Source of the DNA: CAWIKY01 sp963836905
Lineage (GTDB): Bacteria; Pseudomonadota; Alphaproteobacteria; Caulobacterales; Hyphomonadaceae
Assembly (NCBI GenBank): GCA_963836905.1
Contig: CAWIKY010000006.1
Span: forward strand, 1,302,001 to 1,366,000
Direction of reading: 5' to 3'
DNA: 64,000 nt
Shown: positions 26,061 to 35,267 of the stretch, piece by piece
How the letters are laid out: each line of letters begins with the position of its first letter
How positions within the stretch are numbered: the stretch's first letter is position 1
Notes under the pieces: model-generated
Told to the model about the DNA's origin: nothing
Database searches by the model: none
The model's input: the letters and a program-made list of their open reading frames with translations, nothing else
Made by a program: the position numbers and the translations under genes

Positions 26061-26902
26061 GTGATAAAACCCCTTCCCGCCTGATACGCAGCATACCGGT
26101 TATCGCAGGCATCATGTTGTCGATCATGGTCATCGCTGCAGCAATCCATGTTTTGCGGTTGAAGCCGGAGCCGGTTGCGGGCTTTGAAGTCAGCGCAGTT
26201 CCTCCTGCGCCTGACTATTCATCCGCGGACGCTTGGCTGGTTTATCCCGACGCAGAACCAGCAGGCGGCTGGATAACGCCTTGGGGCGTCGATCTGTTCT
26301 GGATTCCGGACGGCGGGAACGGCTTTGTTGAAGGTTGGAACGCGCCTTATGACAGTCCGATTGCAATTGATCTTCCAGACATTTCTACTCCGGAGAGCAG
26401 CGCCGTGCAGCATGCGGGCTATGTTCCGACACGGCGCTACGAGATGATGCCGGATGAGACGATTGAAAGCTTTGAGGCGGCGCAGGATCTGGCTCTTACC
26501 GATGTTACGTCTGCGGCGAGGTATTATCTTTCCTCAGCGAACAAGCAGCGCGGAATGTTCCTCGGAGCGGGCTCTTTACGCGCCGCCGCACTCGTTTCCA
26601 GACTCCTGGATCGTGAGCCGGATCTTTTTTCCGCCTTTCCATATTTCGGGGGCGTGATCCTGTCTGACCCTGAGTTGCTCCCTCAAATTGATCTGCCGGA
26701 GTGCGTTGAGCAGGCTCCGGTATTTCCGTGCGTGTTCGTGACTGGAATGGCGACTGACGGGACGGGCAAAACGGCCGGGGCTTTGATGGCGTCTTATTCG
26801 GAATGGCTGGATACCAACGTCCGCAAACCTGCCGCCCCCCTCCCTGCCCTTGAAGTCATCGAGGTTGCGCCTGTCCGCAGGCCAGGTTCAGCTCAGGATT
26901 AG
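26057..26902 (+). CDS. DUF3089-like alpha/beta-hydrolase-type membrane protein
   Basis: The 281-residue protein has one N-terminal membrane helix (about 11-32) and a DUF3089-like body: DAWLVYPD, FWIPDG, YVPTRRYEMMPDETIESFEA and AARYYLSSANKQRGMFLGAG. In the family the last part corresponds to a serine-hydrolase-like GHSQG nucleophile region, but here it reads LGAGSLRAA, so the usual nucleophile elbow seems changed. It is the third gene of the APH-DUF6285 operon and overlaps the convergent hldE end by 4 nt. Activity is unknown. Confidence 0.72.
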   Translation: MSDKTPSRLIRSIPVIAGIMLSIMVIAAAIHVLRLKPEPVAGFEVSAVPPAPDYSSADAWLVYPDAEPAGGWITPWGVDLFWIPDGGNGFVEGWNAPYDSPIAIDLPDISTPESSAVQHAGYVPTRRYEMMPDETIESFEAAQDLALTDVTSAARYYLSSANKQRGMFLGAGSLRAAALVSRLLDREPDLFSAFPYFGGVILSDPELLPQIDLPECVEQAPVFPCVFVTGMATDGTGKTAGALMASYSEWLDTNVRKPAAPLPALEVIEVAPVRRPGSAQD

Positions 26903-28371
26903 GTGTTTCCGCCAGAGCGACCGATCATGGCGGTTGAGCTATGACCTTCGAGAAGCGGGGCAATCAGAACACGCCCGCCAGCCTCGCGCACCTGCGCTGC
27001 ACCGACGATCGTGTCTTCTGAATAATCGCCGCCCTTGACGAGAACCATTGGTCTTACTTCGGAAATCAGCCTCGCTGGTGTATCTTCCTCAAACACAATC
27101 ACTTCATCGACGACGGCGAGGCCAGCAAGCAATCTCGCTCTGTCGACTGCGTTGTTGATCGGCCGCGAAGGGCCTTTCAGTCGTCTCACAGAGTTGTCGC
27201 TATTGATGCCCACAACCAGGCGGTCGCAATGGGCACGCGCGTATTCGAGAACGCTGAGATGTCCGGGGTGAAGCAGATCGAAGCATCCGTTTGTGAAGCC
27301 GACTACGAGCCCATCCTCATGCCAGGCGTCGATCCGGTCTGAGCGTGAGGCATATGACAGGGGTGGCGCTTCCGAGGCATTGTCAGCGAAGCGCACACCG
27401 GATTCAGCGAGAATCTCGCTGAATGAAACCACCGCAGTGCCCGCCTTCGTGACGGCAATCCCGGACGCAAGCAGGGCAAACTCGGCCGCTTGTTCGAGGG
27501 ACCAACCGGCCGCAATCGCGAGACCGAGTGCAGCAAGGCTGGTATCGCCCGCGCCTGAAACATCGAAGACTTCTCTTGGACGGGCGCGAAAATGCGCCGG
27601 CGCGGCATCCTTGCCGATACATGAAAGCCCGCGCGAGGATCGCGTTACAACCAGACTGCTGGCCGGTAATGATTGATTGGCCTGACGCATCCCCGTCTCA
27701 AGGGCTTCATCGTCAGGAAACCGGGCTCCCATCGCGGCTTCAAACTCCGACAGGTTGGGTTTTACCACGGTTGCCTCGCCATAACGGGCGAGATTGCTGC
27801 TCTTTGGATCAACGATCAGCGGTATGCCGTGCGCCTTCGAGGCCTGAATGCAGGCATCGATAATAGCGGCAGTGACCGCACCCTTGGCATAATCGGACAA
27901 GAGGATCGCGCTGGCTCCCACCGCCTCTTCATTGATCGCCTGACAGAAGTCGGCTTCGTGATCTCCCGAGATTTCGTTGTCATCTTCCTTGTCCACTCGC
28001 AGCAATTGCTGACCCGAGGCGACATAACGGCTTTTCATCGTTGTTCGTCGACCACGAACAGAGATCAGGTCGCCCGCAATCGCCGTTTCCGCTGCGATCA
28101 GTTCCGTCAGGCGATGACCTTCGGGATCGTCCCCGACCACTCCGATGAGCGACACGCTGGCACCCAACGCGGCGACGTTCCGGGCGACGTTGCCGACCGC
28201 GCCCGGCATTTCCAGCTTTCGCTCGAAGCTGAGGACGGGAATGGGAGCTTCAGGGCTTACGCGTGCCACCGACCCGTAGATGAACCGGTCGAGCATTATG
28301 TCGCCGACACAAACGATGCGCAGGTCTGCAACATCCTTCATCAATTCAAGAAGTTGGTTGGACCTGATCAC
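26899..28371 (-). CDS. hldE: Bifunctional heptose-7-phosphate kinase / heptose-1-phosphate adenylyltransferase HldE
   Basis: The 490-residue protein joins two domains. Residues about 15-320 are a PfkB kinase (GDIMLDRFIYG, GAVGNVARNVAALG, and FDVSGAGDTSLAALGLA with the catalytic Asp). Residues about 350-490 are a nucleotidyltransferase (GFTNGCFDLLHPGHLSVLEY, LLEGHSSTAMI). It makes ADP-heptose precursor for the LPS core. The frame opens with GTG at 28371 without a strong ribosome binding site; an ATG ten codons downstream is an alternative. No other LPS gene is adjacent. Confidence 0.92.
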   Translation of the reverse strand: MIRSNQLLELMKDVADLRIVCVGDIMLDRFIYGSVARVSPEAPIPVLSFERKLEMPGAVGNVARNVAALGASVSLIGVVGDDPEGHRLTELIAAETAIAGDLISVRGRRTTMKSRYVASGQQLLRVDKEDDNEISGDHEADFCQAINEEAVGASAILLSDYAKGAVTAAIIDACIQASKAHGIPLIVDPKSSNLARYGEATVVKPNLSEFEAAMGARFPDDEALETGMRQANQSLPASSLVVTRSSRGLSCIGKDAAPAHFRARPREVFDVSGAGDTSLAALGLAIAAGWSLEQAAEFALLASGIAVTKAGTAVVSFSEILAESGVRFADNASEAPPLSYASRSDRIDAWHEDGLVVGFTNGCFDLLHPGHLSVLEYARAHCDRLVVGINSDNSVRRLKGPSRPINNAVDRARLLAGLAVVDEVIVFEEDTPARLISEVRPMVLVKGGDYSEDTIVGAAQVREAGGRVLIAPLLEGHSSTAMIGRSGGNT

Positions 28372-28532
28372 TCTTGTTTGCCTCCGCCGGTTGCTGGCAT
28401 ACCGCTACTTCTCCTACTCGAACATGGCTTGCAAGGATTCGGTCGATGCAACTGCGCTAGATGATCGACGCAAGACACAAACGTTCTAACTAGTTTTCTT
28501 GTGCGACGTTAAGGCAGAAAAGAGGGCCCGTC

Positions 28533-29972
28533 ATTTCCGGTAGATCTCCAGTCATAGTCTGGTTTCGCAAGGATTTGCGGCTCTCGGATAATCCGGCTCT
28601 GCGAGAAGCTGTTGCAACCGCACGGCCGGTGATCTGCCTTTTTGTCCGGGAAACCGGACAGGACGGGCAGCGACCGATCGGCGGCGCGAGTGCCTGGTGG
28701 CTGGACAAGTCGCTGCGCTCCCTGACCAAAGACATGCGTGATCTCGGTGGCTATCTTATCCTGCGTTCGGGCGAACCGCTTGACGTGTTGAATGCGATCA
28801 TAGCCGAGACCGGCGCTGGCATGGTTGTCTGGAACAGGCGTTACAGCCCGGCTGACAGAGCCTGCGACGCGCGAACAAAATCTGCGCTCGAGGACTCCGG
28901 CGTCGATGTGAAGAGTTTCAACGGCGCTCTTCTGATGGAGCCGTGGGACGTAAAGACCGGCGCGGGAACAAACTACAAGGTTTTTACTCCCTTCTGGAAG
29001 GCCCTGCGCGCAGCGTATGATGGTGCACCAGCCGGTGATGTCTCCACCATCAAGGGTGTCGAAACGAAAAGCGAAAACCTTGATGACTGGTCGCTGCACC
29101 CTAGCGATCCCGACTGGTCGTCGGGCTTGGCAGCTGCGTGGGACGTAGGAGAATCCGCCGCAAGAAAGACCCTCGGTTATTTTCTTCGCGATGGTTTGCA
29201 AGCCTACCATGACAATAGGAACCGACCGGATGTTTCGGGAACCTCGCGGCTATCGCCGCACCTTCACTGGGGTGAAGTATCGCCGCGATATGTCTGGAGC
29301 CATACGCTCGATTACATGGAACGTCATTCCGGCCATGATGAAGGCGGGTGGACCTTTCTGAAGGAATTGGGATGGCGCGAATTTTCGCACTCCCTCCTCT
29401 ACTATGCCGACAGCCTTCACGAGCAGAACTGGAACAGCGACTTTGATCGCTTTGACTGGCGAAGCGACGATGCCGGACTACGTGCCTGGCAGAAAGGTCA
29501 AACCGGTTATCCGATGGTCGACGCCGGGATGCGACAGCTCTGGGAGACCGGCTGGATGCATAACCGCGTCCGCATGATCGTAGCCTCATTTCTTGTCAAA
29601 CACCTCAGAATCGACTGGCGCGAGGGCGAGCGCTGGTTCTGGGATACTCTGGTGGATGCGGACGACGCCAACAATCCTGGGAATTGGCAATGGGTTGCGG
29701 GAAGCGGAGCGGACGCCGCGCCCTACTTCCGGATATTCAATCCGATTACGCAGGGTGAAAAGTTTGATCCTGAAGGCGACTACATTCGCCGTTGGGTCCC
29801 GGAAATCGCCTCTCTGCCGCAAAAGTTTCTCTATGAACCCTCGAACGCGCCGAGACACGTTCTGAACGATAGCGGTGTAACGCTTGGCACGTCCTATCCC
29901 GAGCCCGTTGTCATACACAAACAAGCGCGCGAAGCCGCCTTGAACGCCTACAAATCGCTGAAAGAAGAATAA
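28533..29972 (+). CDS. phr: Deoxyribodipyrimidine photolyase (cryptochrome/photolyase family)
   Basis: The protein of about 479 residues has the antenna-binding N-terminal Rossmann part (VIVWFRKDLRLSDNPAL) and the FAD domain with SRLSPHLHWGEVSPRYVW (about 235), FLKELGWREFSHSLLYY (about 275) and WNSDFDRFDWR through GNWQWVAGSGADAAPYFRIF. It repairs UV pyrimidine dimers using blue light. No ATG, GTG or TTG occurs in frame between an upstream TAG at 28491 and the TTG at 28575, which would cut off the conserved VIVWFRKD strand. The ATT at 28533 with AGAGGG just upstream is therefore taken as the start. First gene of a four-gene cluster. Confidence 0.88.
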   Translation: MSGRSPVIVWFRKDLRLSDNPALREAVATARPVICLFVRETGQDGQRPIGGASAWWLDKSLRSLTKDMRDLGGYLILRSGEPLDVLNAIIAETGAGMVVWNRRYSPADRACDARTKSALEDSGVDVKSFNGALLMEPWDVKTGAGTNYKVFTPFWKALRAAYDGAPAGDVSTIKGVETKSENLDDWSLHPSDPDWSSGLAAAWDVGESAARKTLGYFLRDGLQAYHDNRNRPDVSGTSRLSPHLHWGEVSPRYVWSHTLDYMERHSGHDEGGWTFLKELGWREFSHSLLYYADSLHEQNWNSDFDRFDWRSDDAGLRAWQKGQTGYPMVDAGMRQLWETGWMHNRVRMIVASFLVKHLRIDWREGERWFWDTLVDADDANNPGNWQWVAGSGADAAPYFRIFNPITQGEKFDPEGDYIRRWVPEIASLPQKFLYEPSNAPRHVLNDSGVTLGTSYPEPVVIHKQAREAALNAYKSLKEE

Positions 29973-29976
29973 GCTG

Positions 29977-31299
29977 ATGAAAACCATTGCTATAGTCGGC
30001 TCCGGAATATCAGGAACTGCGTCAGCCTGGGCGCTTCGCAACGTTGCGGATGTTGAGTTGCTCGAGGCCGCGCCGCGCTTTGGTGGTCATACCCGAACAG
30101 TCGACATCGACTATGACGGAACGCCTCTGGCCGTCGATGTCGGGTTCATTGTTTACAACACGCTGAATTATCCGAATCTGGTCGCTCTGTTTGAAACACT
30201 CGGGGTCGACACGACCGACTCTGATATGAGCTTTGCCGTAAGTGACCCGGACCGGTATGAATGGTCCAGTGACCCGAAGGGCATCTTTGCCTGGAAGCGC
30301 AATCTCTTTCGCCCGGGCTTCATCAGCCTGCTGCTCGATATTCTCCGCTTCAACAAGACAGCCCAAAGAGATGCGCTTAATCCCTCCGGTCTCACGCGGA
30401 TGACGCTTGGCGAGTATCTGGAAAACGGAGGTTTCTCAAAAGGCTTCAGGGATAACTACATTCTTCCTATGGCGGGAGCTATCTGGTCTTCTGCCGAAGA
30501 CGACATGCTGGCGTATCCGGTCGAAAGCTTCCTGTCCTTTTTCAACAATCACAGGCTGCTTCATGCCGAGCGTCCGGTCTGGCGAACTGTCACTGGCGGG
30601 AGCCGAAACTATCTGACCCAGCTGTTGAAGGACCTGGGCGGTCGGGCGCGGAATGACATGGCGGTATCGTCGGTTCGCAGACGCGCGGGTCAGGTCGAAC
30701 TGATCATCAACGGTACGCCCAGGCGCTTCGATCATGTCATCCTGGCCTGTCATGCCGATGACTCACGCCGAATTCTCGGGCAGGGATTTGAAAAGCAGTC
30801 AGAGGCACTGCGAGGTATCAAGACGGTTGCGAACACGGGCTATCTTCACCGCGATGAAAGCCTGATGCCAAAACGCAAATCAGCCTGGGCGTCCTGGAAC
30901 GTGATGCGCACGCCGTCCCGCAGCCTGACGCTGACATACTGGATGAACCGGCTTCAGCATTTGCCCGCTGACATGCCGGTTTTTGTTACCTTGAATCCCG
31001 AGACGCCACCGCCTGCCGACCTCACATTTAACAAGTTCAGTTATCGCCATCCTGTATTCGACTTCGAAGCCGCAGACGGTGTCGCCGAATTGAAGCGGCT
31101 GAATGGCGAGGACGGCCTCTCGTTCGCCGGAGCGTGGATGGGCTCGGGCTTCCACGAGGACGGGCTACGCTCTGCCATTGAAGCGTCGGTCCCGTTTGGA
31201 GGCGAGTTTCCATGGCTGGGTACCAGTCAGCGGCCGCTTCCGGTCGGCGGCGACCCGTCCACGATTATCGTTTCTGATCCGGAGCAGCCGTCGCTCTAA
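29977..31299 (+). CDS. FAD/NAD(P)-binding flavoprotein, amine-oxidase-like
   Basis: The 440-residue protein has an N-terminal dinucleotide-binding site IAIVGSGISGTASAWAL, ELLEAAPRFGGHTRTV, and a C-terminal FAD site FAGAWMGSGFHEDGLRSAIE. This is the NAD(P)/FAD protein that in many proteobacteria sits with DUF1365 and a cyclopropane fatty acid synthase, as it does here. The role is unproven; modification of unsaturated or cyclopropane acyl chains is an idea from context. It starts 4 nt after phr and its stop overlaps the DUF1365 ATG. Confidence 0.88.
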   Translation: MKTIAIVGSGISGTASAWALRNVADVELLEAAPRFGGHTRTVDIDYDGTPLAVDVGFIVYNTLNYPNLVALFETLGVDTTDSDMSFAVSDPDRYEWSSDPKGIFAWKRNLFRPGFISLLLDILRFNKTAQRDALNPSGLTRMTLGEYLENGGFSKGFRDNYILPMAGAIWSSAEDDMLAYPVESFLSFFNNHRLLHAERPVWRTVTGGSRNYLTQLLKDLGGRARNDMAVSSVRRRAGQVELIINGTPRRFDHVILACHADDSRRILGQGFEKQSEALRGIKTVANTGYLHRDESLMPKRKSAWASWNVMRTPSRSLTLTYWMNRLQHLPADMPVFVTLNPETPPPADLTFNKFSYRHPVFDFEAADGVAELKRLNGEDGLSFAGAWMGSGFHEDGLRSAIEASVPFGGEFPWLGTSQRPLPVGGDPSTIIVSDPEQPSL

Positions 31300-32103
31300 T
31301 GACCGCGCCACTTCGTCTTCTGCGCGGCCGAACGGCCCATACCCGGTTTGTCCCGTTCCGCCGGTCGTTTGACTACGGCGTTACGATGGTCGAAGTCGAT
31401 CTGGCGCGGCTGGATGAAGCCGGGAAAGCCACTCCGCTTTTTTCGGTCGGTTTGCCCGGCCCCTGTCGCTTTGCTTGACAACGATATATGCCCCTCCCCC
31501 GAGAAGTCGGCCCTGGAATGGGCGAAAGGCCTCTTCAGCGATGGCGGTATCGATCTGGGGGGTGGCCACATCACGTTGGTCACCTTTCCTCGCACCTGGT
31601 TTTACAGGTTTGCGCCCATCTCGCTCTATCTCGGATACGACGGAGCCGACACGCTTCGCGGCATCCTTTACAAGGTGAACAACACATTCGGCGAAAGCCA
31701 TTCCTATCTTGCGGCAACGTCCGGTCCGAAAAGTACACATGGCGCCGAAAAGGCCTTCTACGTGTCTCCTTTCTTCGATGTCGAAGGCAGCTACCGGTTT
31801 CGCATCTCGGACGACTCAGACCGCCTGTTCGTCAGCGTGGAAAACATCGTTGCCGGGCAGAAGACCCACATCGCGACCCTGGACGTTCGCCGGTCTTTGG
31901 CGAGCACGCCTGCGATCTTGCGCCACCTCATCACTTCACCGTTTGCAAGTCTTGGCGTGATGGTTGCGATCCATTGGGAAGCATTCTTCCTGTGGCTCAA
32001 AGGTGCCCGATACCGGTCACGTCCTGCGCCCCCCGATCATCCCTACACCCCCGCTCGCGCGGCTCCCCTCAAACCTGAAGTTAAAGAAGATTTGCAGACA
32101 TGA
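31299..32103 (+). pseudogene. DUF1365 family protein, frame interrupted
   Basis: From the ATG at 31299 the product reads MTAPLRLLRGRTAHTRFVPF, then FDYGVTMVEVDLARLDEAG, and meets a stop after about 55 codons. The +1 frame continues VALLDNDICPS, HITLVTFPRTWFYRFAPISL, YKVNNTFGESHSYL and KAFYVSPFFDVEGSYRFRIS, the conserved DUF1365 body. Removing one base near 31464 joins the two into about 267 residues. DUF1365 has no firm biochemical role but is strongly linked to CFA synthase, which overlaps its end by 4 nt. A sequencing insertion is the likely cause. Confidence 0.82.
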
Positions 32104-33329
32104 CTTTTCAGACTGACACTATGAACACTAGAACCATCAGGTCGCTTGAAGGCGTTCCCACATCAATGAAGCTTGCCTTCATGGCGCTGCGCTCGACACG
32201 GATCGGCCGAATGGAAGTCAGTCTTCCTGACGGCCGGCTCTTTACCTTCGACCACGGAATTCCGGGACCGAGAGCCCGTATCGATGTTCTTAATCTGAAG
32301 CTTGCCCAGCGGGTCCTTGCACACGGGGACATCGGCTTTGCGGAAGGCTATATGGATGACCAGTTCTCCACGCCGGACCTGACCGAGACTCTCAAATTCT
32401 TCGCTGTGAATTTTGAAACCGCCGGACGTCTTGGTACCGGAAGTCCGATCAAATCGGCTATAACGTTCATCATGAACGCCCTGACCAAGCGCAATACCAA
32501 GAGTGGCTCAAAGCGAAACATTATTGCGCACTATGATCTCGGCAATGACTTCTATGACAAATGGCTGGATCCGACGATGACCTATTCGTCAGCCATCTTC
32601 GAACGCGACGATGAGAGCCTCGAGGCGGCACAGAAGCGAAAATATGAGGGTGTATGCGAACGCCTCGACATGACGTCTACCGACCACATTCTGGAAATAG
32701 GCAGCGGTTGGGCCGGTTTTGCTGAGTATGCGGCAACGACGCGCGGAGCGGACGTGACGACCATCACGATCTCGGACGCACAGCACAAGTACGCATCGAA
32801 GCGCATTTTCGAGGCCGGACTGGCCGAAAAAGTGAAAGTCGAGCTTTGCGATTATCGAGATGTCGAGGGATCGTTCGATGGCGTTGCGTCTATCGAGATG
32901 ATCGAGGCAGTCGGTGAAACCTACTGGCCAAGCTATTTCGGCAAGATTGCCGACGTTTTGAAGTCCGGCAGGAAAGCTGCGCTGCAGGTCATCACGATCG
33001 AGGACGAGCTTTTCGAAGGCTACAAGAAACGTGTCGACTTTATCCAGAAGTACGTCTTTCCAGGCGGAATGTTACCCAGCATCCAGATCATGAAGGAGCA
33101 GGCCGCTGCAGCTGGATTGACCTATATTGGCGAGGACATGTTCGGCAAAAGCTATGCGGAAACCCTGAACCGCTGGGCAGTGGCTTTCAACGATGCCTGG
33201 CCGCAGATTGAGGCGCAGGGATTTGATCGCTCCTTCCGGAATCTCTGGAACTTCTACCTCTCTTATTGCGAGGCGGGATTTGAAACCGGACGCACGGATG
33301 TCGGTCAGTTTGTTCTGGCCAAACCGTAG
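32100..33329 (+). CDS. cfa: Cyclopropane-fatty-acyl-phospholipid synthase family methyltransferase
   Basis: The 409-residue enzyme has an N-terminal lipid-binding part, the SAM site HILEIGSGWAGFAEYAATTR (about 196-215), NIIAHYDLGNDFYDKWLDPT (about 140) and FIQKYVFPGGMLPS (about 315). These are diagnostic of CFA synthases, which add a methylene bridge to unsaturated acyl chains of membrane phospholipids. The ATG at 32100 overlaps the DUF1365 stop. Grouped with a photolyase, it fits a light or oxidative membrane-protection unit. Confidence 0.92.
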   Translation: MTFQTDTMNTRTIRSLEGVPTSMKLAFMALRSTRIGRMEVSLPDGRLFTFDHGIPGPRARIDVLNLKLAQRVLAHGDIGFAEGYMDDQFSTPDLTETLKFFAVNFETAGRLGTGSPIKSAITFIMNALTKRNTKSGSKRNIIAHYDLGNDFYDKWLDPTMTYSSAIFERDDESLEAAQKRKYEGVCERLDMTSTDHILEIGSGWAGFAEYAATTRGADVTTITISDAQHKYASKRIFEAGLAEKVKVELCDYRDVEGSFDGVASIEMIEAVGETYWPSYFGKIADVLKSGRKAALQVITIEDELFEGYKKRVDFIQKYVFPGGMLPSIQIMKEQAAAAGLTYIGEDMFGKSYAETLNRWAVAFNDAWPQIEAQGFDRSFRNLWNFYLSYCEAGFETGRTDVGQFVLAKP

Positions 33330-33399
33330 TCGCTCCAGCGTCTGTCTTCGCGCTTGAACCAACCGATGGAGCGGTCTAGCGTCAGGACAGGAGTCCGCC

Positions 33400-34419
33400 A
33401 TGAATTATCACGAAAACATCGTTGCTGCGATCGGCAACACGCCGCTGATCAAGTTGAGAAGGGCTTCAGAAGAAACCGGATGCACAATCCTCGGCAAAGC
33501 CGAATTTCTGAACCCCGGTCAATCAATAAAAGACAGGGCTGCGCTCGGGATTATCCGGGCGGCGGAGGCTGATGGCAGCCTTCGTCCGGGCGGCACGATT
33601 GTAGAGGGCACAGCCGGAAACACAGGCATCGGACTGGCGCTGGTCGCGAATGCGCTGGGTTACAAGACGGTGATCGTCTTCCCGAGAACGCAGTCGCAGG
33701 AAAAAAAAGACGCAATCCGTCTGCTGGGCGCGGAATTGATCGAGGTTGACGCGGTCCCTTACGCCAATCCAAACCACTATGCGCGATATTCCGGAACCCT
33801 GGCCGAGCAGTTGGCGAAAAGCGAGCCCAACGGCGCTATCTGGGCCAACCAGTTCGACAACACCGCCAACCGGGACGCGCATTACCAGGCAACGGGGCCA
33901 GAGATATGGAACCAGCTGGATGGAAAAGTGGATGGTTTCATTTGTGCGGTCGGGTCCGGCGGCACGTTGGCAGGAGTCGCCAACGCGCTTCGTGAGCGCT
34001 CATCCAAGGTAAAGATCGCGATTGCCGATCCGGGCGGCGCATCGCTCTATTCCTACTATAAATTCGGTGAGCTAAAAGCGGAGGGCACGTCCATCACCGA
34101 AGGGATCGGACAAAGCCGGATCACGGGTAATCTGGAGGGGCTGGACCTTGATTATGCTTATCGTATCGATGATCAAACCGCTTTGAAAACGCTTTTCGAT
34201 CTTGTTCAGGAAGAGGGTATCTGTCTTGGCGGGTCCGCGGGTGTCAACATCGCCGGTGCCGTCGAACTCGCGAAGGAACTTGGACCAGGTCACACGATCG
34301 TGACCATCCTCTGCGACTACGGAAACCGCTATCAGAGCAAGCTCTACAACCCCGAATTCCTCAAATCCAAAGATCTGCCGGTTCCGGTTTGGCTGGACAC
34401 GGAAAGTCAGGACGGATGA
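33400..34419 (+). CDS. cysK: Cysteine synthase A (O-acetylserine sulfhydrylase)
   Basis: The 339-residue PLP enzyme has GNTPLIKLRRASEETG (about 10-25), the PLP lysine in NPGQSIKDRAALGII (about 40-54), the phosphate-binding EGTAGNTGIGLALVAN and GSGGTLAGVANALRE (about 185-199). It makes cysteine from O-acetylserine and sulfide. The ATG follows GGAGTCC. The end overlaps sseA by 4 nt (ATGA), so cysteine synthesis and sulfur transfer are coupled. The GSAGVNIAGAVELAKELG tail is typical of the CysK branch. Confidence 0.92.
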   Translation: MNYHENIVAAIGNTPLIKLRRASEETGCTILGKAEFLNPGQSIKDRAALGIIRAAEADGSLRPGGTIVEGTAGNTGIGLALVANALGYKTVIVFPRTQSQEKKDAIRLLGAELIEVDAVPYANPNHYARYSGTLAEQLAKSEPNGAIWANQFDNTANRDAHYQATGPEIWNQLDGKVDGFICAVGSGGTLAGVANALRERSSKVKIAIADPGGASLYSYYKFGELKAEGTSITEGIGQSRITGNLEGLDLDYAYRIDDQTALKTLFDLVQEEGICLGGSAGVNIAGAVELAKELGPGHTIVTILCDYGNRYQSKLYNPEFLKSKDLPVPVWLDTESQDG

Positions 34420-35267
34420 CCTCTCCACTTATAGAAGCCTCTGTTCTGGCCAACGAGCTGGACGCTCCCGACATCCGGATAATTGATGCGACCTGGATAC
34501 CCGGCTGGTCGGCGGAAGGTCGTGACCGGAACGGTCGCAGGCGATATTCCGAGGGGCACATACCGAACGCCGTTTTCATGGACATTGATGCTGTCTGCGA
34601 CACCCGAAGCGACTTGCCGCATATGCTCCCGCCGCCTGAGCAGTTTTCGTCTGCCGTACGGAAGATGGGGATAGGAGATGGCCAGCGCATCGTTGTTTAT
34701 GACAGTAACGGTTTCATGGCCTCGGCGCGCGTCTGGTGGATGTTCCGGCTGATGGGAAAGACCGACGTAAGAGTGCTGAACGGCGGTCTCGCAGCCTGGC
34801 AGGCTGCAGGGGGTGCAGTCGATACAGAAGTCCCGCCCGTATCAGAGCGTCATTTTACCGTGAGAATGAATCGCGCACTTTTGCGTGACATGTCAGGCAT
34901 CTCGCACGACCTTGAAAGTAAAGACGTGGCAGTTGTCGATGCCCGGCCTGCCGGGAGATTTATTGGTACGGCTCCGGAACCACGGGTGGGCTTGGAAAGC
35001 GGACACATGCCGAACGCGATCAATGTTCCGTCGTCTGAACTGATCGATAGCGACGGAAGAATGGTGGCGGATGCAAGGCTAAGGGCCGCCTTTGGCGCCG
35101 CGCTTGAGAAGCCATTCATATCAACGACGTGCGGCTCTGGCGTCACCGCTGCAATCCTCGCGCTCGGTCTGGCGCAGATCGGCCGTGAAAGCGTCGCCGT
35201 TTACGATGGATCTTGGAGTGAGTGGGCCAGCATTTCTGAAAACAGGATTGTTCGTGAAACGGCCTGA
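34416..35267 (+). CDS. sseA: 3-mercaptopyruvate sulfurtransferase
   Basis: The 283-residue protein has two rhodanese domains. The first holds IIDATWIPGW, GHIPNAVFMDID and VVYDSNGFMASARVWWMFRL. The second holds VVDARPAGRF, SGHMPNAINVPSSEL and the active-site loop TTCGSGVTAA, whose Cys is followed by GSGVTA as in mercaptopyruvate rather than thiosulfate sulfurtransferases. It transfers sulfur from 3-mercaptopyruvate. The ATG at 34416 overlaps the cysK stop. The tail overlaps the next gene's GTG by 14 nt. Confidence 0.92.
   Translation: MTSPLIEASVLANELDAPDIRIIDATWIPGWSAEGRDRNGRRRYSEGHIPNAVFMDIDAVCDTRSDLPHMLPPPEQFSSAVRKMGIGDGQRIVVYDSNGFMASARVWWMFRLMGKTDVRVLNGGLAAWQAAGGAVDTEVPPVSERHFTVRMNRALLRDMSGISHDLESKDVAVVDARPAGRFIGTAPEPRVGLESGHMPNAINVPSSELIDSDGRMVADARLRAAFGAALEKPFISTTCGSGVTAAILALGLAQIGRESVAVYDGSWSEWASISENRIVRETA

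Noticed and set aside
27673..28464. Plus-strand frame of 263 codons
   Set aside because: Antisense to hldE, which has intact kinase and nucleotidyltransferase motifs.
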